Assembly: GCF_007995215.1 (NCBI RefSeq)
Contig: NZ_VCDK01000003.1
Coordinates: 682,001-746,000, forward strand
DNA from: Shimia ponticola
GTDB lineage: Bacteria > Pseudomonadota > Alphaproteobacteria > Rhodobacterales > Rhodobacteraceae
DNA length: 64,000 nt
Reading direction: 5' to 3'
The notes below the pieces were generated by a model. The model worked only from the letters and a program-made list of their open reading frames with translations, did not search any database and had not been told where the DNA came from. Shown in pieces: positions 37,905 through 46,267 of the stretch (position 1 is the first letter of the stretch; each line of letters opens with the position of its first letter). Position numbers and translations under genes: made by a program.

Positions 37905-39074
37905 TCAGTGCGCGTCCAAGGCCGCCGTCAAATCGCTGATGAGATCATCGGTAGCCTCAAGCCCCACCGAGATACGGATCAGACCTTGAGTGATGCCAAG
38001 AGCCGCCTTTTGATCATCGGGCAGCCTTTGATGGGTCGTTGTCGCCGGATGCGTAACAATAGACTTTGCATCGCCAAGATTGTTCGAAATCGTGAAATAA
38101 TTGAGCGCATTTAGCACGGCAAATGTCCGTTCTTTGCTGCCGCAATCGATCGACAACACAGTACCGCCTGACCCGTGCATTTGCTCTGCCACGATCCGAT
38201 TTTGCGGATGCGTGGCCAGCCCCGGATACAGCACACGCTCCAGATCATCGCGCGCCGTCAATGCCGTCGCAATTGCCTGCGCAGAGGCGGCCTGTGCGCG
38301 CACACGTAGGTCAATCGTCTCCAAGCCCTTGAGCATCATCCACGCCGTGAACGGCGACATCGAGCCACCGGTGTGCTTCATGTAGGGTTCGACGGTTTTG
38401 CGAATGAACTCTTGCGTGCCAAGGATCACACCGCCCAGCGCACGGCCCTGACCATCGACGTGTTTCGTCGTCGAATAAACAATGACATCTGCGCCCATTT
38501 CGACCGCCTGTGAAAAGACGGGCGTCGCGAACACATTGTCGACAACAACTAGCGCACCCACTGCGTGAGCCAGTTCCGCGACCGATTTCAGGTCTACAAC
38601 CTCGAGCGCGGGGTTCGAGATTGTCTCAAAGAAGACCGCCTTGGTGTCTGGGCGGATAGCGGAACGCCATTGGTCCAGATCAGTGCCGTCTACAAAGGTT
38701 ACCTCGACCCCGTAGCGAGTCAGCACCTCTTCAAGGATGTAAAGGCATGAACCAAAGAGCGCGCGGGCCGAGACCACATGATCACCTGCCTTCAGCATCG
38801 ACGTCAGCGCCCCGTTGACTGCGGCCATACCGGACGCCGTGGCAAAGGCATCCTCGGTCCCCTCAAGCGCGGCCATGCGGTCTTCGAACATGCGCACGGT
38901 CGGATTGCCATAGCGCGCATATATGAACTCATCGTCGCCTGCTTGCAGGAACCGGGCCTCGGCCTGTTCTGCCGTGTCATAAACAAAGCCTTGGGTCAGA
39001 AAGATCGCTTCGCTGACTTCGCCATATTGGCTGCGGCGAACGCCGTGGTGGATGGCCTTGGTGCGCTTATCCAT
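37905..39074 (-). CDS. metZ: O-succinylhomoserine sulfhydrylase
   Basis: A 389-residue PLP enzyme of the Cys/Met metabolism family: YARYGNPTVRMFEDRMAALEG, FATASGMAAV, SNPALEVVDL and the Schiff-base Lys204 in STTKHVDGQGRALGG. Together with the upstream SAM-II riboswitch, which typically controls metX/metZ/metA in alphaproteobacteria, this supports MetZ (direct sulfhydrylation to homocysteine) over cystathionine synthase. The start at 39074 follows GGGGGC; a codon at 39137 would run into the terminator and is rejected. Confidence 0.93.
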   Translation of the reverse strand: MDKRTKAIHHGVRRSQYGEVSEAIFLTQGFVYDTAEQAEARFLQAGDDEFIYARYGNPTVRMFEDRMAALEGTEDAFATASGMAAVNGALTSMLKAGDHVVSARALFGSCLYILEEVLTRYGVEVTFVDGTDLDQWRSAIRPDTKAVFFETISNPALEVVDLKSVAELAHAVGALVVVDNVFATPVFSQAVEMGADVIVYSTTKHVDGQGRALGGVILGTQEFIRKTVEPYMKHTGGSMSPFTAWMMLKGLETIDLRVRAQAASAQAIATALTARDDLERVLYPGLATHPQNRIVAEQMHGSGGTVLSIDCGSKERTFAVLNALNYFTISNNLGDAKSIVTHPATTTHQRLPDDQKAALGITQGLIRISVGLEATDDLISDLTAALDAH

Positions 39075-39098
39075 TGTGATGCCCCCTTTTTTGGACAA

Positions 39099-39128
39099 CA
39101 AAAAACCCCCACCGGAACAGGCAGGGGT
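39099..39128 (-). terminator. Intrinsic terminator between the SAM-II riboswitch and metZ
   Basis: On the minus strand ACCCCTGCC pairs with GGTGGGGGT (nine pairs, two of them G-U) around a six-base loop and runs into six T residues. It lies 14 bases after the aptamer and 25 bases before the metZ start. This fits a SAM-controlled transcription attenuator. Confidence 0.8.
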
Positions 39129-39142
39129 GACAAACATCGTCC

Positions 39143-39198
39143 CGACCTTTTAGCGGCATATTTAACGTGGCCCGCAATCCGGTAACAAATCGCCACAA
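39143..39198 (-). ncRNA. SAM-II riboswitch aptamer (metA motif) controlling metZ
   Basis: Minus-strand sequence carries the SAM-II pattern in order: P1 GTGGC, GATTTG, the CGGATTGC segment, the returning P1 strand GCCACG, TTAAA, and the pseudoknot strand GCTAAAAGG. These match the known metX/metA aptamers of alphaproteobacteria, including the GATTT, TAAA and GCTAAA blocks that form the ligand pocket. SAM binding lowers expression of methionine genes. Here the platform includes a transcription terminator downstream. Identification is from memory of the consensus. Confidence 0.88.
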
Positions 39199-39304
39199 AA
39201 GATGGATACGCCCGCCTTTTGAGGACGTCAAGCAACGGCGGCATGAAATGCTGCATTGCCGCATTAGTCAAAAGGTCGGGCTTTTTTGCCGACGGCCTCC
39301 CCGC

Positions 39305-39913
39305 TCAGCCTTGGTTTTCATCCTCAATCAAATACGGCTGGAGCGTCATGATCTGCCACCAGAGCAGTAAGAACAGGGCAATTGGAAAACCGAAGGTCTC
39401 GATCTTGACCCAGGTGTCCGTGCTCATGGTGCGCCAAACGATTTCATTGGCCACCGCGAGCACCAGAAAGCCCAGCGCAAGCCGCTTGGTCAGGATCATC
39501 CATCCCTCTGGTCGCATCGGCATCATCTCGTCCATGACATAGGCCAGATAGCTTTTCCCCTGTGCAAGCCCGATGCCGAGGATCACAGAAAAGAATCCGT
39601 AAACCAGCGTCGTTTTCATTTTGAAGAAGCGTTCGTCATTGAACCACGCGGTCAGCCCGCCAAAGAAGATGACCATGAAGGCTGTGAACAGTTGCATCCG
39701 TGAGAGTTTGCCCGTCAGGGCCCACAGGATACCCATCGACACCAGAAGGATCGGAACGAAGACCAGCGTGGCGATGATGAACCCGGAATAGTCGGTGCCT
39801 GCGATCGTGAACACCTCATTCCTAATCCGCAGATAGATCACGAAAAACGCGATGGGCGGGCCCAGTTCGAGGATGAATTTCAAGGTGGGGTTCAGTGTCT
39901 TTTCTTCGCTCAT
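39305..39913 (-). CDS. yciB: Intracellular septation protein YciB/IspZ family
   Basis: A 202-residue inner-membrane protein with five or six helices. It has the family start NPTLKFILELGPPIAFFVIY and the conserved LTAWFNDERFFKMKTT and LAVANEIVWR segments. YciB is implicated in envelope integrity and septum formation. It follows the EamA and ftsY genes on the same strand, an order usual in Rhodobacterales. Confidence 0.94.
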   Translation of the reverse strand: MSEEKTLNPTLKFILELGPPIAFFVIYLRIRNEVFTIAGTDYSGFIIATLVFVPILLVSMGILWALTGKLSRMQLFTAFMVIFFGGLTAWFNDERFFKMKTTLVYGFFSVILGIGLAQGKSYLAYVMDEMMPMRPEGWMILTKRLALGFLVLAVANEIVWRTMSTDTWVKIETFGFPIALFLLLWWQIMTLQPYLIEDENQG

Positions 39914-39931
39914 GCGCCTGTATCTACTGTT

Positions 39932-40834
39932 TTATCCGCCGAATTCCACAACCACTGCGCCCAGCGCGATCAACGCCATCAATGCCATGCGGCGTGGTCC
40001 AACCGCTTCCTTCAATATGACCCAGCCAATAATGGCCGCAAAGACGGTCGAGGTTTCGCGCAGGATGGCGGCCTCACCGACCTTGTCGAGGCGTGTGGCA
40101 AGGATCACGCAGCCAAAAGACCCAAAAGCGATCAGCGCGCCCACGAGCCCCCGTGCCAGCAAAGGCCCCGGTGCAGGTCGATCCGGATCGCGCCGCCATC
40201 TCAGATAACCGATCAGGGGAAAGTCGATAGCCGTGACAAAGAAAAACCACGCGAGGAATGTAAACGGATCAGGTGTCATGCGGACACCCAACGCATCCCA
40301 AGTGGTATAAAGCGCAACAAGCAAGCCCGTTCCGACCGCCAACCAGAGCGCAGGCACAAGAGTGTCCCGATCCACGTCGATCTTGGCCAAATTATAGAGC
40401 GCCAGACCGAAAATCCCGGCAAGCAAGATCAAGACGCCCAGCCACTGAACCAGCGTGAAGACTTCGCCAAAAAGCAGATATGCGCCGATCACTGTGAAAA
40501 GCGGCCCTGTGCCTCGGACGACCGGATAGACAACGGTATAGGCCCCGCGTTCATAGGCCAAGGCCATGCCGAGCTTATAAAAAAAGTGGATGCAAAGCGC
40601 GCCGGCCAGAACGCCCCACTGCGCCCCCTCGGGCCAAGGCACGAGGAACAGAGCGACCGGCGCCGACAGCACAAAGATCGACGTGTCGATAGAGGCTCGC
40701 GTCAGCCAGGGATCATGGCGCCCTTTTTGCAGCGCACCAAAAGCTGCGTGCAGGATGGCCGACATCAATGCCAAGAACATCGCGATGCGCGTTCCGGCCT
40801 CGGTCCCTTCGATCGACAGGATGTACTCTGTCAT
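39932..40834 (-). CDS. EamA/DMT-family transporter
   Basis: A 300-residue protein with about ten hydrophobic helices and the EamA repeat pattern (FGALQKGRHDPWLTRAS and VVYPVVRGTGPLFTVIGAYLLFGE). It lies between ftsY and yciB on the minus strand with short spacers, suggesting an operon. The substrate is unknown. Confidence 0.9.
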   Translation of the reverse strand: MTEYILSIEGTEAGTRIAMFLALMSAILHAAFGALQKGRHDPWLTRASIDTSIFVLSAPVALFLVPWPEGAQWGVLAGALCIHFFYKLGMALAYERGAYTVVYPVVRGTGPLFTVIGAYLLFGEVFTLVQWLGVLILLAGIFGLALYNLAKIDVDRDTLVPALWLAVGTGLLVALYTTWDALGVRMTPDPFTFLAWFFFVTAIDFPLIGYLRWRRDPDRPAPGPLLARGLVGALIAFGSFGCVILATRLDKVGEAAILRETSTVFAAIIGWVILKEAVGPRRMALMALIALGAVVVEFGG

Positions 40835-40882
40835 GGGGTCAGGTGCGGACCTGCAGCGATGCCAGCGTCCGGCTGGCGGCGC

Positions 40883-42121
40883 TCATTTGGCCAAACCGGT
40901 CAAGGCGGCGGCAAATTCCTCTGGGTCGAAGGCGTCAAGATCGTCGATCTGCTCTCCTACACCAATCGCGTGGATGGGCAGACCGAACTTGTCCGCCAAG
41001 GCCACCAACACACCGCCTTTGGCCGTGCCGTCCAGCTTGGTCATGACCAGCCCGGAAACATCCGCCATCTTTTGGAATGTTTCGACTTGGCTGAGCGCGT
41101 TCTGACCGGTGGTCGCGTCCAGCACCAACAAAGTGTTATGCGGCGCGTCGGGATCCTTTTTGCGAATGACACGTACGATCTTGGCCAGTTCTTCCATCAG
41201 GTCGGTGCGATTTTGCAGTCGCCCGGCAGTGTCGATCATCAAAAGGTCTGCGCCATCAGCCTCGGCTTTGGTCATCGCGTCAAAGGCAAGGCTTGCGGGG
41301 TCCGATCCCTCTGGCGCGGTCAGGACCGGTACACCTGCACGATCCCCCCAAACCTGAAGTTGTTCGACCGCTGCTGCGCGAAAGGTGTCGCCCGCTGCGA
41401 TCACAACCGATTTCCCGGCTGAGCGGAACTGGCTGGCCAGTTTGCCGATTGTGGTGGTCTTGCCAGAGCCATTTACGCCCACGACCAAAACCACCTGCGG
41501 TTTTTTGGGATAAAGCGGCATCGGGCGGGCAACGCCATCCATGATGCGGGCGACCTCGCCCGCCAAGAGCTCTTTGACTTCGGTGGCCGACACCTTCCGT
41601 CCAAAGCGTCCTTCGGCCATGTTCGCCGTGACGCGCAGCGCCGTGTCCACGCCCATGTCCGAGGCGATGAGCAATTCCTCCAGCTGTTCCAGCATGTCGT
41701 CATCAAGCGCGCGGCGCGGTTCGGCAACAGCCGTCCGCCCCATTAAGCGACCAAGCAAGCCTGGACCGCCCTCTGCCTTTGAGGCCGGTTCAGGCTGCGG
41801 CTCTGGCTCGGGTTTAGGTTGAGGCGTCGGTTGAGGTGCGCGGACAGGTTCTGCCGGTGGCGTGGGCTCGGGCAATTCCACCGGCTCGGGTGCGACCGGT
41901 TGAGGATCGGGTTGCGGCTCTGGTTGCGGCGGCAGTTCCGGGGCAGGAGCTGGAGCAGGTGTTGGCACAGGTTCAGGCGCTGGCACATCGACCGGGCTCG
42001 CCTCTGGCGCAGGATCGGGGTCGCTGACTTCGCCCCCCTCTTCGATGATCGCATCAAGGCCCTCTTCAAGCTTGGAACTTGATTTGAAAAGCCGGTCCTT
42101 GAGCTTGCCGAAAAATGACAT
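40883..42121 (-). CDS. ftsY: Signal recognition particle receptor FtsY
   Basis: FtsY docks SRP-ribosome complexes at the inner membrane. The 412-residue protein starts MSFFGKLKDRLFKSSSKLEEG. A long proline/glutamate-rich A-domain follows (about residues 30-125), then the N domain (LEQLEELLIASDMGVDTALR). The G domain has GVNGSGKTTTIGKLA, DTFRAAAVEQLQVW, DTAGRLQNR, TKLDGTAKGG and a C-terminal GVGEQIDDLDAFDPEEF. Upstream in-frame codons reach 42463, but the family start is at 42121. Confidence 0.97.
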   Translation of the reverse strand: MSFFGKLKDRLFKSSSKLEEGLDAIIEEGGEVSDPDPAPEASPVDVPAPEPVPTPAPAPAPELPPQPEPQPDPQPVAPEPVELPEPTPPAEPVRAPQPTPQPKPEPEPQPEPASKAEGGPGLLGRLMGRTAVAEPRRALDDDMLEQLEELLIASDMGVDTALRVTANMAEGRFGRKVSATEVKELLAGEVARIMDGVARPMPLYPKKPQVVLVVGVNGSGKTTTIGKLASQFRSAGKSVVIAAGDTFRAAAVEQLQVWGDRAGVPVLTAPEGSDPASLAFDAMTKAEADGADLLMIDTAGRLQNRTDLMEELAKIVRVIRKKDPDAPHNTLLVLDATTGQNALSQVETFQKMADVSGLVMTKLDGTAKGGVLVALADKFGLPIHAIGVGEQIDDLDAFDPEEFAAALTGLAK

Positions 42122-42216
42122 GAGGTCTTCCTTGTAGGTCTTGATCTCACCTAACCCTCCCGGCGCGTGGGGAAAAGGGCGTTGACACAAATGCCTGAAC
42201 TGCGCGTCATGCAACC

Positions 42217-43116
42217 ATGGCGCGTTTGGTTGTTCTTTTGCTTCTTGGTTTGGCACCGTTCGCCGCTTTTGCGGCCCCGGATGGGCCGGGCAAACAGTGC
42301 TCAAGCGCCGAGTGGGGCCATCAGGAATGCATTCGCGCCGCGCATTTCGTGTTTGACACTTGCCAGATGCTGGAAAGCCAAGCGCAGAGGCATGGGCTTG
42401 ATCCCGGCTTTTTTGCACGCCTGATCTGGCAGGAAAGCCGGTTTGATCCGAATGCCCTGTCACCGGCCAACGCGATGGGCATCGCGCAATTCATTGCCTC
42501 AACCGCGAAACTTCGAGGGTTGGAAGATCCCTATAACCCGGCGGAGGCGCTGGAGCATTCCGCGCAATACCTCGGTGAGATGCAACGCCGCTACGGCAAC
42601 CCCGGCTTGGCAGCCGTTGGCTATAATGGCGGCGAACGGCGAGCCGAGGGACTGATCGCCAAAACCGGCGGGCTTGCGCGCGAAACCATCAATTACGTCC
42701 AGATCATTACCGGCCTGACCGCCGAAACATGGCGTGATACGCCGCCTGCCGCCCATGACTTCCGACTTGATCCTAAGCTGACCTTTCAACCGGCCTGTCA
42801 TGCGCTGGCCCGTGATCGACGGCTGACAGCCTTCAAACCACCAGCGCCGAAACCATCAGCGGTGAAACCATGGGGCGTTCAACTGGCCTTTGGGGCATCC
42901 AAGGATGCTGCGAACCGCGCCTTTAAGCGAAGGGTCGCGCAGTGCCCTTCGGTCCTGCGCGGCGAAAAGGTCGACCTCATTCGCGTCGAGAACCGCGTTC
43001 AGGGCCGGCCCGGCTATTACATGGCCCGCATTGGACGCAATTCGCGCGAAGCAGCCGACACGCTCTGCCGCAACATCGCGCGCGCGGGGTGCCTTTGCCG
43101 TGTCTATCGCAACTGA
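42217..43116 (+). CDS. Lytic transglycosylase with SPOR-like C-terminus
   Basis: A 299-residue secreted protein with a signal peptide (VVLLLLGLAPFAAFAA). The SLT domain has catalytic Glu73 in LIWQESRFDPNALS, then ANAMGIAQFI and YNGGERRAEG. The C-terminal 85 residues (WGVQLAFGASKDAANRAFKR and GYYMARIGRNSREAADTLC) resemble a SPOR domain that binds denuded glycan. It cuts peptidoglycan between MurNAc and GlcNAc during growth or division. Divergent from ftsY. Confidence 0.92.
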   Translation: MARLVVLLLLGLAPFAAFAAPDGPGKQCSSAEWGHQECIRAAHFVFDTCQMLESQAQRHGLDPGFFARLIWQESRFDPNALSPANAMGIAQFIASTAKLRGLEDPYNPAEALEHSAQYLGEMQRRYGNPGLAAVGYNGGERRAEGLIAKTGGLARETINYVQIITGLTAETWRDTPPAAHDFRLDPKLTFQPACHALARDRRLTAFKPPAPKPSAVKPWGVQLAFGASKDAANRAFKRRVAQCPSVLRGEKVDLIRVENRVQGRPGYYMARIGRNSREAADTLCRNIARAGCLCRVYRN

Positions 43117-43190
43117 CGCTGTGAATTGATCCTGCGCAAAGCGGCGCATCGCCGACCTTGGTAGCTTTGGGCAAAGGAGAGGACACACCA

Positions 43191-43688
43191 ATGCCCGCTG
43201 CGACGACCAAAGCCGATCTCTTGGCCGTGACAAAGAAAGAGTTTTCGAAGCTGATGAAGGTGATCGATGACATCGCGGAAACGACTGCTCTGCGCAAAGA
43301 CGACAGCGACACTTCAATCAAGGATGTGATTGCCCATCGAGCCCATTGGATTGACCTGTTTCTGGGCTGGTACAGCGACGGTCAATTGGGCCGTGAAGTG
43401 TGCTTTCCAGCCAAGGGCTACAAATGGAATGATTTGAAACGATACAACGCAGATCTGCGCGAAGCACAGTCCGATATGGGATGGTCCGAGGCGCGGCAGC
43501 TTCTGCGGTCGCGCTACGACCTTTTGCTTGATTTCATGCACCAACGTACCGAAGCCGAGCTCTACGATGCCAAAATGCTGGGCTCGAACAACAAGTGGAC
43601 CGTTGGCCGCTGGGCCGAGGCTGCCGGTCCAAGCCATTTCCGCTCGGCTGCGAAATACGTGCGCAGTGCCCTGCGTTCGGCGGGCTAG
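43191..43688 (+). CDS. ClbS/DfsB-type four-helix bundle protein
   Basis: A 165-residue protein of the DUF1706/ClbS-DfsB family, recognised by KADLLAVTKKEFSKLMKVID, VIAHRAHWIDLFLGWY, CFPAKGYKWNDLKRYN and WTVGRWAEAAGPSHFRSAAKY. ClbS protects DNA from the genotoxin colibactin, and others in the family are uncharacterised. The start at 43191 follows AAAGGAGAGG; an in-frame codon at 43158 lacks a site. Its TAG stop shares a CTAG palindrome with the convergent lysoplasmalogenase stop. Confidence 0.9.
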   Translation: MPAATTKADLLAVTKKEFSKLMKVIDDIAETTALRKDDSDTSIKDVIAHRAHWIDLFLGWYSDGQLGREVCFPAKGYKWNDLKRYNADLREAQSDMGWSEARQLLRSRYDLLLDFMHQRTEAELYDAKMLGSNNKWTVGRWAEAAGPSHFRSAAKYVRSALRSAG

Positions 43689-44347
43689 CCCGGCGCAGCG
43701 GCCGCGAAACAGATCATAGCAAGGTAATAGGTCGGCCAAACCGCAAGGCTGAGCGGGATCTGCAAACGCGGCGACGGCGTTGCAACAAAGGCCTGAAGAG
43801 CCAGCAGCGTGTCCGAGAGTACAAAGAGCGCGAGTCCCAAGAGTACGGTTTGGTCAACACGCGTATCGCCAGAGGCAATCATCAGCCCAGCGATCCCCAT
43901 GGCAAAAATGATGGCGACATAGCCCATTACCGGACCTCGCAAGTCGCCCGCATATCGCCACAAAAGCGGCACCATCACACCGAGCAGCCCGACAAGTGCG
44001 ATCATTCCCCCGATCCGCGCAGCCCCGATTTCGACGCCAAGGTCAAAAAACACTGCTATCAGAAAGACATGCGCCAAGGCGAATGCGCCAATGCCCAGCA
44101 GGAACCAGCGGTCCCCGTCTTTCGACAGTGCAATATCCCCGAGCCAAGCAAACATGACCGCGAATGGGATCGGGCTGTCGCCGACATCGTCGGCAAAAAC
44201 CCACAACCAACCAAACAGGATGCCCATCGGAAGGGCCTTGGCCAACGTCTTGGCCCGCGATGCGGGCCGCCAGGAAAACCCAAGCCAATAGATCAGCGAC
44301 GTCACCGGCCCCAAGGCCGATGCCATCAGGAACAACGAGAAGCTCAA
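43685..44347 (-). CDS. Lysoplasmalogenase (YhhN family)
   Basis: A polytopic membrane protein of the YhhN/TMEM86 family, which hydrolyses the vinyl ether bond of lysoplasmalogens. The conserved segments SRAKTLAKALPMGILF, FAVMFAWLGDIALSKDGDRWFLLGIGAFALAH and LGLALFVLSDTLLAL are present. The TTG start at 44347 overlaps the stop of the upstream NuoEF-like gene (TTGA) and gives a complete first helix. ATG 44326 is the alternative. The four-base overlap suggests translation coupled to that gene, although the functions seem unrelated. Confidence 0.85.
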   Translation of the reverse strand: MSFSLFLMASALGPVTSLIYWLGFSWRPASRAKTLAKALPMGILFGWLWVFADDVGDSPIPFAVMFAWLGDIALSKDGDRWFLLGIGAFALAHVFLIAVFFDLGVEIGAARIGGMIALVGLLGVMVPLLWRYAGDLRGPVMGYVAIIFAMGIAGLMIASGDTRVDQTVLLGLALFVLSDTLLALQAFVATPSPRLQIPLSLAVWPTYYLAMICFAAAAPG

Positions 44348-46029
44348 ATCTCGTCCGGGAAATGCTTCATGGTCAATTTGATCGGATTTGGCGCGGCTTG
44401 CCCCAGCCCGCAAATCGAAGCGTCGACCATCGCTTGGCTCAGCTCTTCCAGCAGCGGCTGATCCCAGCGGTCAGCCTGCATGAGTTTCACAGCCTTTTCG
44501 CAGCCCACCCGGCAAGGTGTGCACTGACCACAGCTCTCGTCTTCGAAGAACCGCAACATATTCAATGCAGCGGCGCGGGCGCTGTCCTGATCAGAAAGGA
44601 TCACGATGGCCGCAGACCCGATAAAGGTGCCCTGCGCCTGCAAGGTGTCAAAATCCATCGGCACATCGTTAATCGACGCAGGCAATAGACCGGCCGATGG
44701 ACCGCCAGGCTGATAGGCCTTGAAGGTATGGCCCTCTAGCATGCCGCCTGCGGCCTCGATCAGATCAAGGATCGTTGACCCGGCTGGCAGAAGGTAAACG
44801 CCGGGTGCGCGCACACGACCAGAGATCGAATAGCTGCGCAGGCCTGTGCGACCGTTCTTTTCAGTGCTGTTGAGAACCTGAGGGCCTTCACGGCACACCT
44901 TGGCCACCCAATAGAGCGTCTCGACGTTATGGACGAGCGTTGGCTTACCAAAGATGCCGACCTGAGCCACAAAGGGTGGGCGGTGGCGCGGGATGCCACG
45001 CTTGCCCTCGATGCTTTCGATCATCGCGCTTTCTTCGCCGCAGATATAGGCTCCGGCCCCGCGTCTCAGATCGATGTAGCCGGGCTCAACAATGCCGGCA
45101 GCTTCCAGAGCGGCAATCTCTTTTGCCAGGATATGCAACACGGCGGGGTATTCGTCGCGCATGTAGATAAACGCTTTGTCTGCCTCGACGGCCCAAGCGG
45201 CGATCAGCATCCCTTCAAGAAACAGGTGCGGCGTCCGCTCTAGGTAGTAGCGGTCCTTGAAAGTGCCGGGTTCTCCTTCGTCTCCGTTCACAGCGAGATA
45301 CCGCGGTCCGGCATTGGCGCGCACGAAGCCCCACTTTTTGCCGGAGGGGAAGCCTGCCCCGCCAAGCCCGCGCAGACCAGAAGCCAACACATCTTCTTGC
45401 ACGGCCTCCCAGTCACCATTGGCCCGCAAGTCTTTGAGTGAGGCATAGCCGCCCGCGTCCAAATAGGCCGCGAGGTCTTCGTATGCCGGAATGTCAGGGT
45501 GGGTATGCCCTGCGCTGATGGCCTGTTGCACCTTTTCGGGTGTCGCATGGTCGATATGGTGGTGACCCAGTTCCAGCACCGGCGCGGTATCGCAGCGCCC
45601 CATGCAGGGCGCGCGCAGAACACGCACTTCGGTCGGGTCCAGCCCGTCTTCCAATGCGGCTTTCAACTGCTGTGCCCCCGCCAATTCGCAGGCCAGCGAG
45701 TCACAAACCCGAATCGTCAGCGCAGGTGGCGGGGTTTCACCTTCTTTGACGACGTCGAAATGGGCATAGAACGTCGCGACCTCGTACACCTCGGCCATGC
45801 TCAGGCGCAGTTCTTCGGCCAAGGCGCGCAGATGCGCAGCACTCAGGTGACCGTAGCGATCCTGAATGAGGTGCAGGAATTCGATCAACAGATCAGGTTG
45901 CCGTGGCCGGTCCCCGAAAAGCGCCCGGACGTCGGCCAGCGCGCCATCTTCGTACTGACGACCCTTGGGTGTCCGGCGTCCCTTTCCGGTCGCGGATTTC
46001 CAGATCCCCTTGTCGCCATCCAATGCCAT
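44344..46029 (-). CDS. NuoE-NuoF fusion, formate dehydrogenase beta (FdsB)-like
   Basis: A 561-residue flavoprotein. Residues 30-175 are NuoE-like with a [2Fe-2S] site (Cys109, Cys114, Cys142, Cys146). The rest is NuoF-like: FMN/NADH-binding GLGGAGFPSGKKW, NGDEGEPGTFKDR, GAGAYICGEESAMIESIEG, then a [4Fe-4S] CGQCTPC cluster motif. This is the layout of FdsB, the NAD-reducing module of soluble formate dehydrogenases. No fdsA, fdsG, fdsC or fdsD is adjacent, so it is an orphan here. The start at 46029 follows AGGAGGG; longer frames upstream are less likely. Confidence 0.88.
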   Translation of the reverse strand: MALDGDKGIWKSATGKGRRTPKGRQYEDGALADVRALFGDRPRQPDLLIEFLHLIQDRYGHLSAAHLRALAEELRLSMAEVYEVATFYAHFDVVKEGETPPPALTIRVCDSLACELAGAQQLKAALEDGLDPTEVRVLRAPCMGRCDTAPVLELGHHHIDHATPEKVQQAISAGHTHPDIPAYEDLAAYLDAGGYASLKDLRANGDWEAVQEDVLASGLRGLGGAGFPSGKKWGFVRANAGPRYLAVNGDEGEPGTFKDRYYLERTPHLFLEGMLIAAWAVEADKAFIYMRDEYPAVLHILAKEIAALEAAGIVEPGYIDLRRGAGAYICGEESAMIESIEGKRGIPRHRPPFVAQVGIFGKPTLVHNVETLYWVAKVCREGPQVLNSTEKNGRTGLRSYSISGRVRAPGVYLLPAGSTILDLIEAAGGMLEGHTFKAYQPGGPSAGLLPASINDVPMDFDTLQAQGTFIGSAAIVILSDQDSARAAALNMLRFFEDESCGQCTPCRVGCEKAVKLMQADRWDQPLLEELSQAMVDASICGLGQAAPNPIKLTMKHFPDEI

Positions 46030-46139
46030 GTCATGCCCTCCTGCCGATGGACGTACCTTAACGTTCCGCCTGACACGCCACGCCCACCAAAAACGACATC
46101 TTTGACCGCATTGGCGTTCACCGACGCTTTTCCAACGCC

Positions 46140-46163
46140 AGATGTTTCGCATTCGAAACATCT
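46140..46163. promoter_or_regulatory. Operator-like palindrome between NuoEF-like and AlkB-like genes
   Basis: Perfect ten-base arms AGATGTTTCG / CGAAACATCT with a CATT spacer. A second TTCGAAACA half-site lies 32 bases on (46184-46192), about three helical turns. It sits 111 bases upstream of the NuoEF-like start and 105 bases upstream of the AlkB-like start. A shared repressor is inferred. Confidence 0.6.
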
Positions 46164-46267
46164 GTGGCGGTCTTTCAAGGGACTTCGAAACACCCTGTTC
46201 ACAGGATCGCGTGATCCTTGGCCGTGAAAAATGTATAATATCAGCTTGTGGAGATGGAGTGCACCGG

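Noticed and set aside
42122-42463. N-terminal extension of ftsY to 42463
   Set aside because: It overlaps the divergent transglycosylase gene; the standard FtsY start MSFFGKLKDRL is at 42121.
46142-46267. Upstream extension of the AlkB-like gene from ATG 46142
   Set aside because: It begins inside the palindrome and has no ribosome site; ATG 46268 has GGAG.
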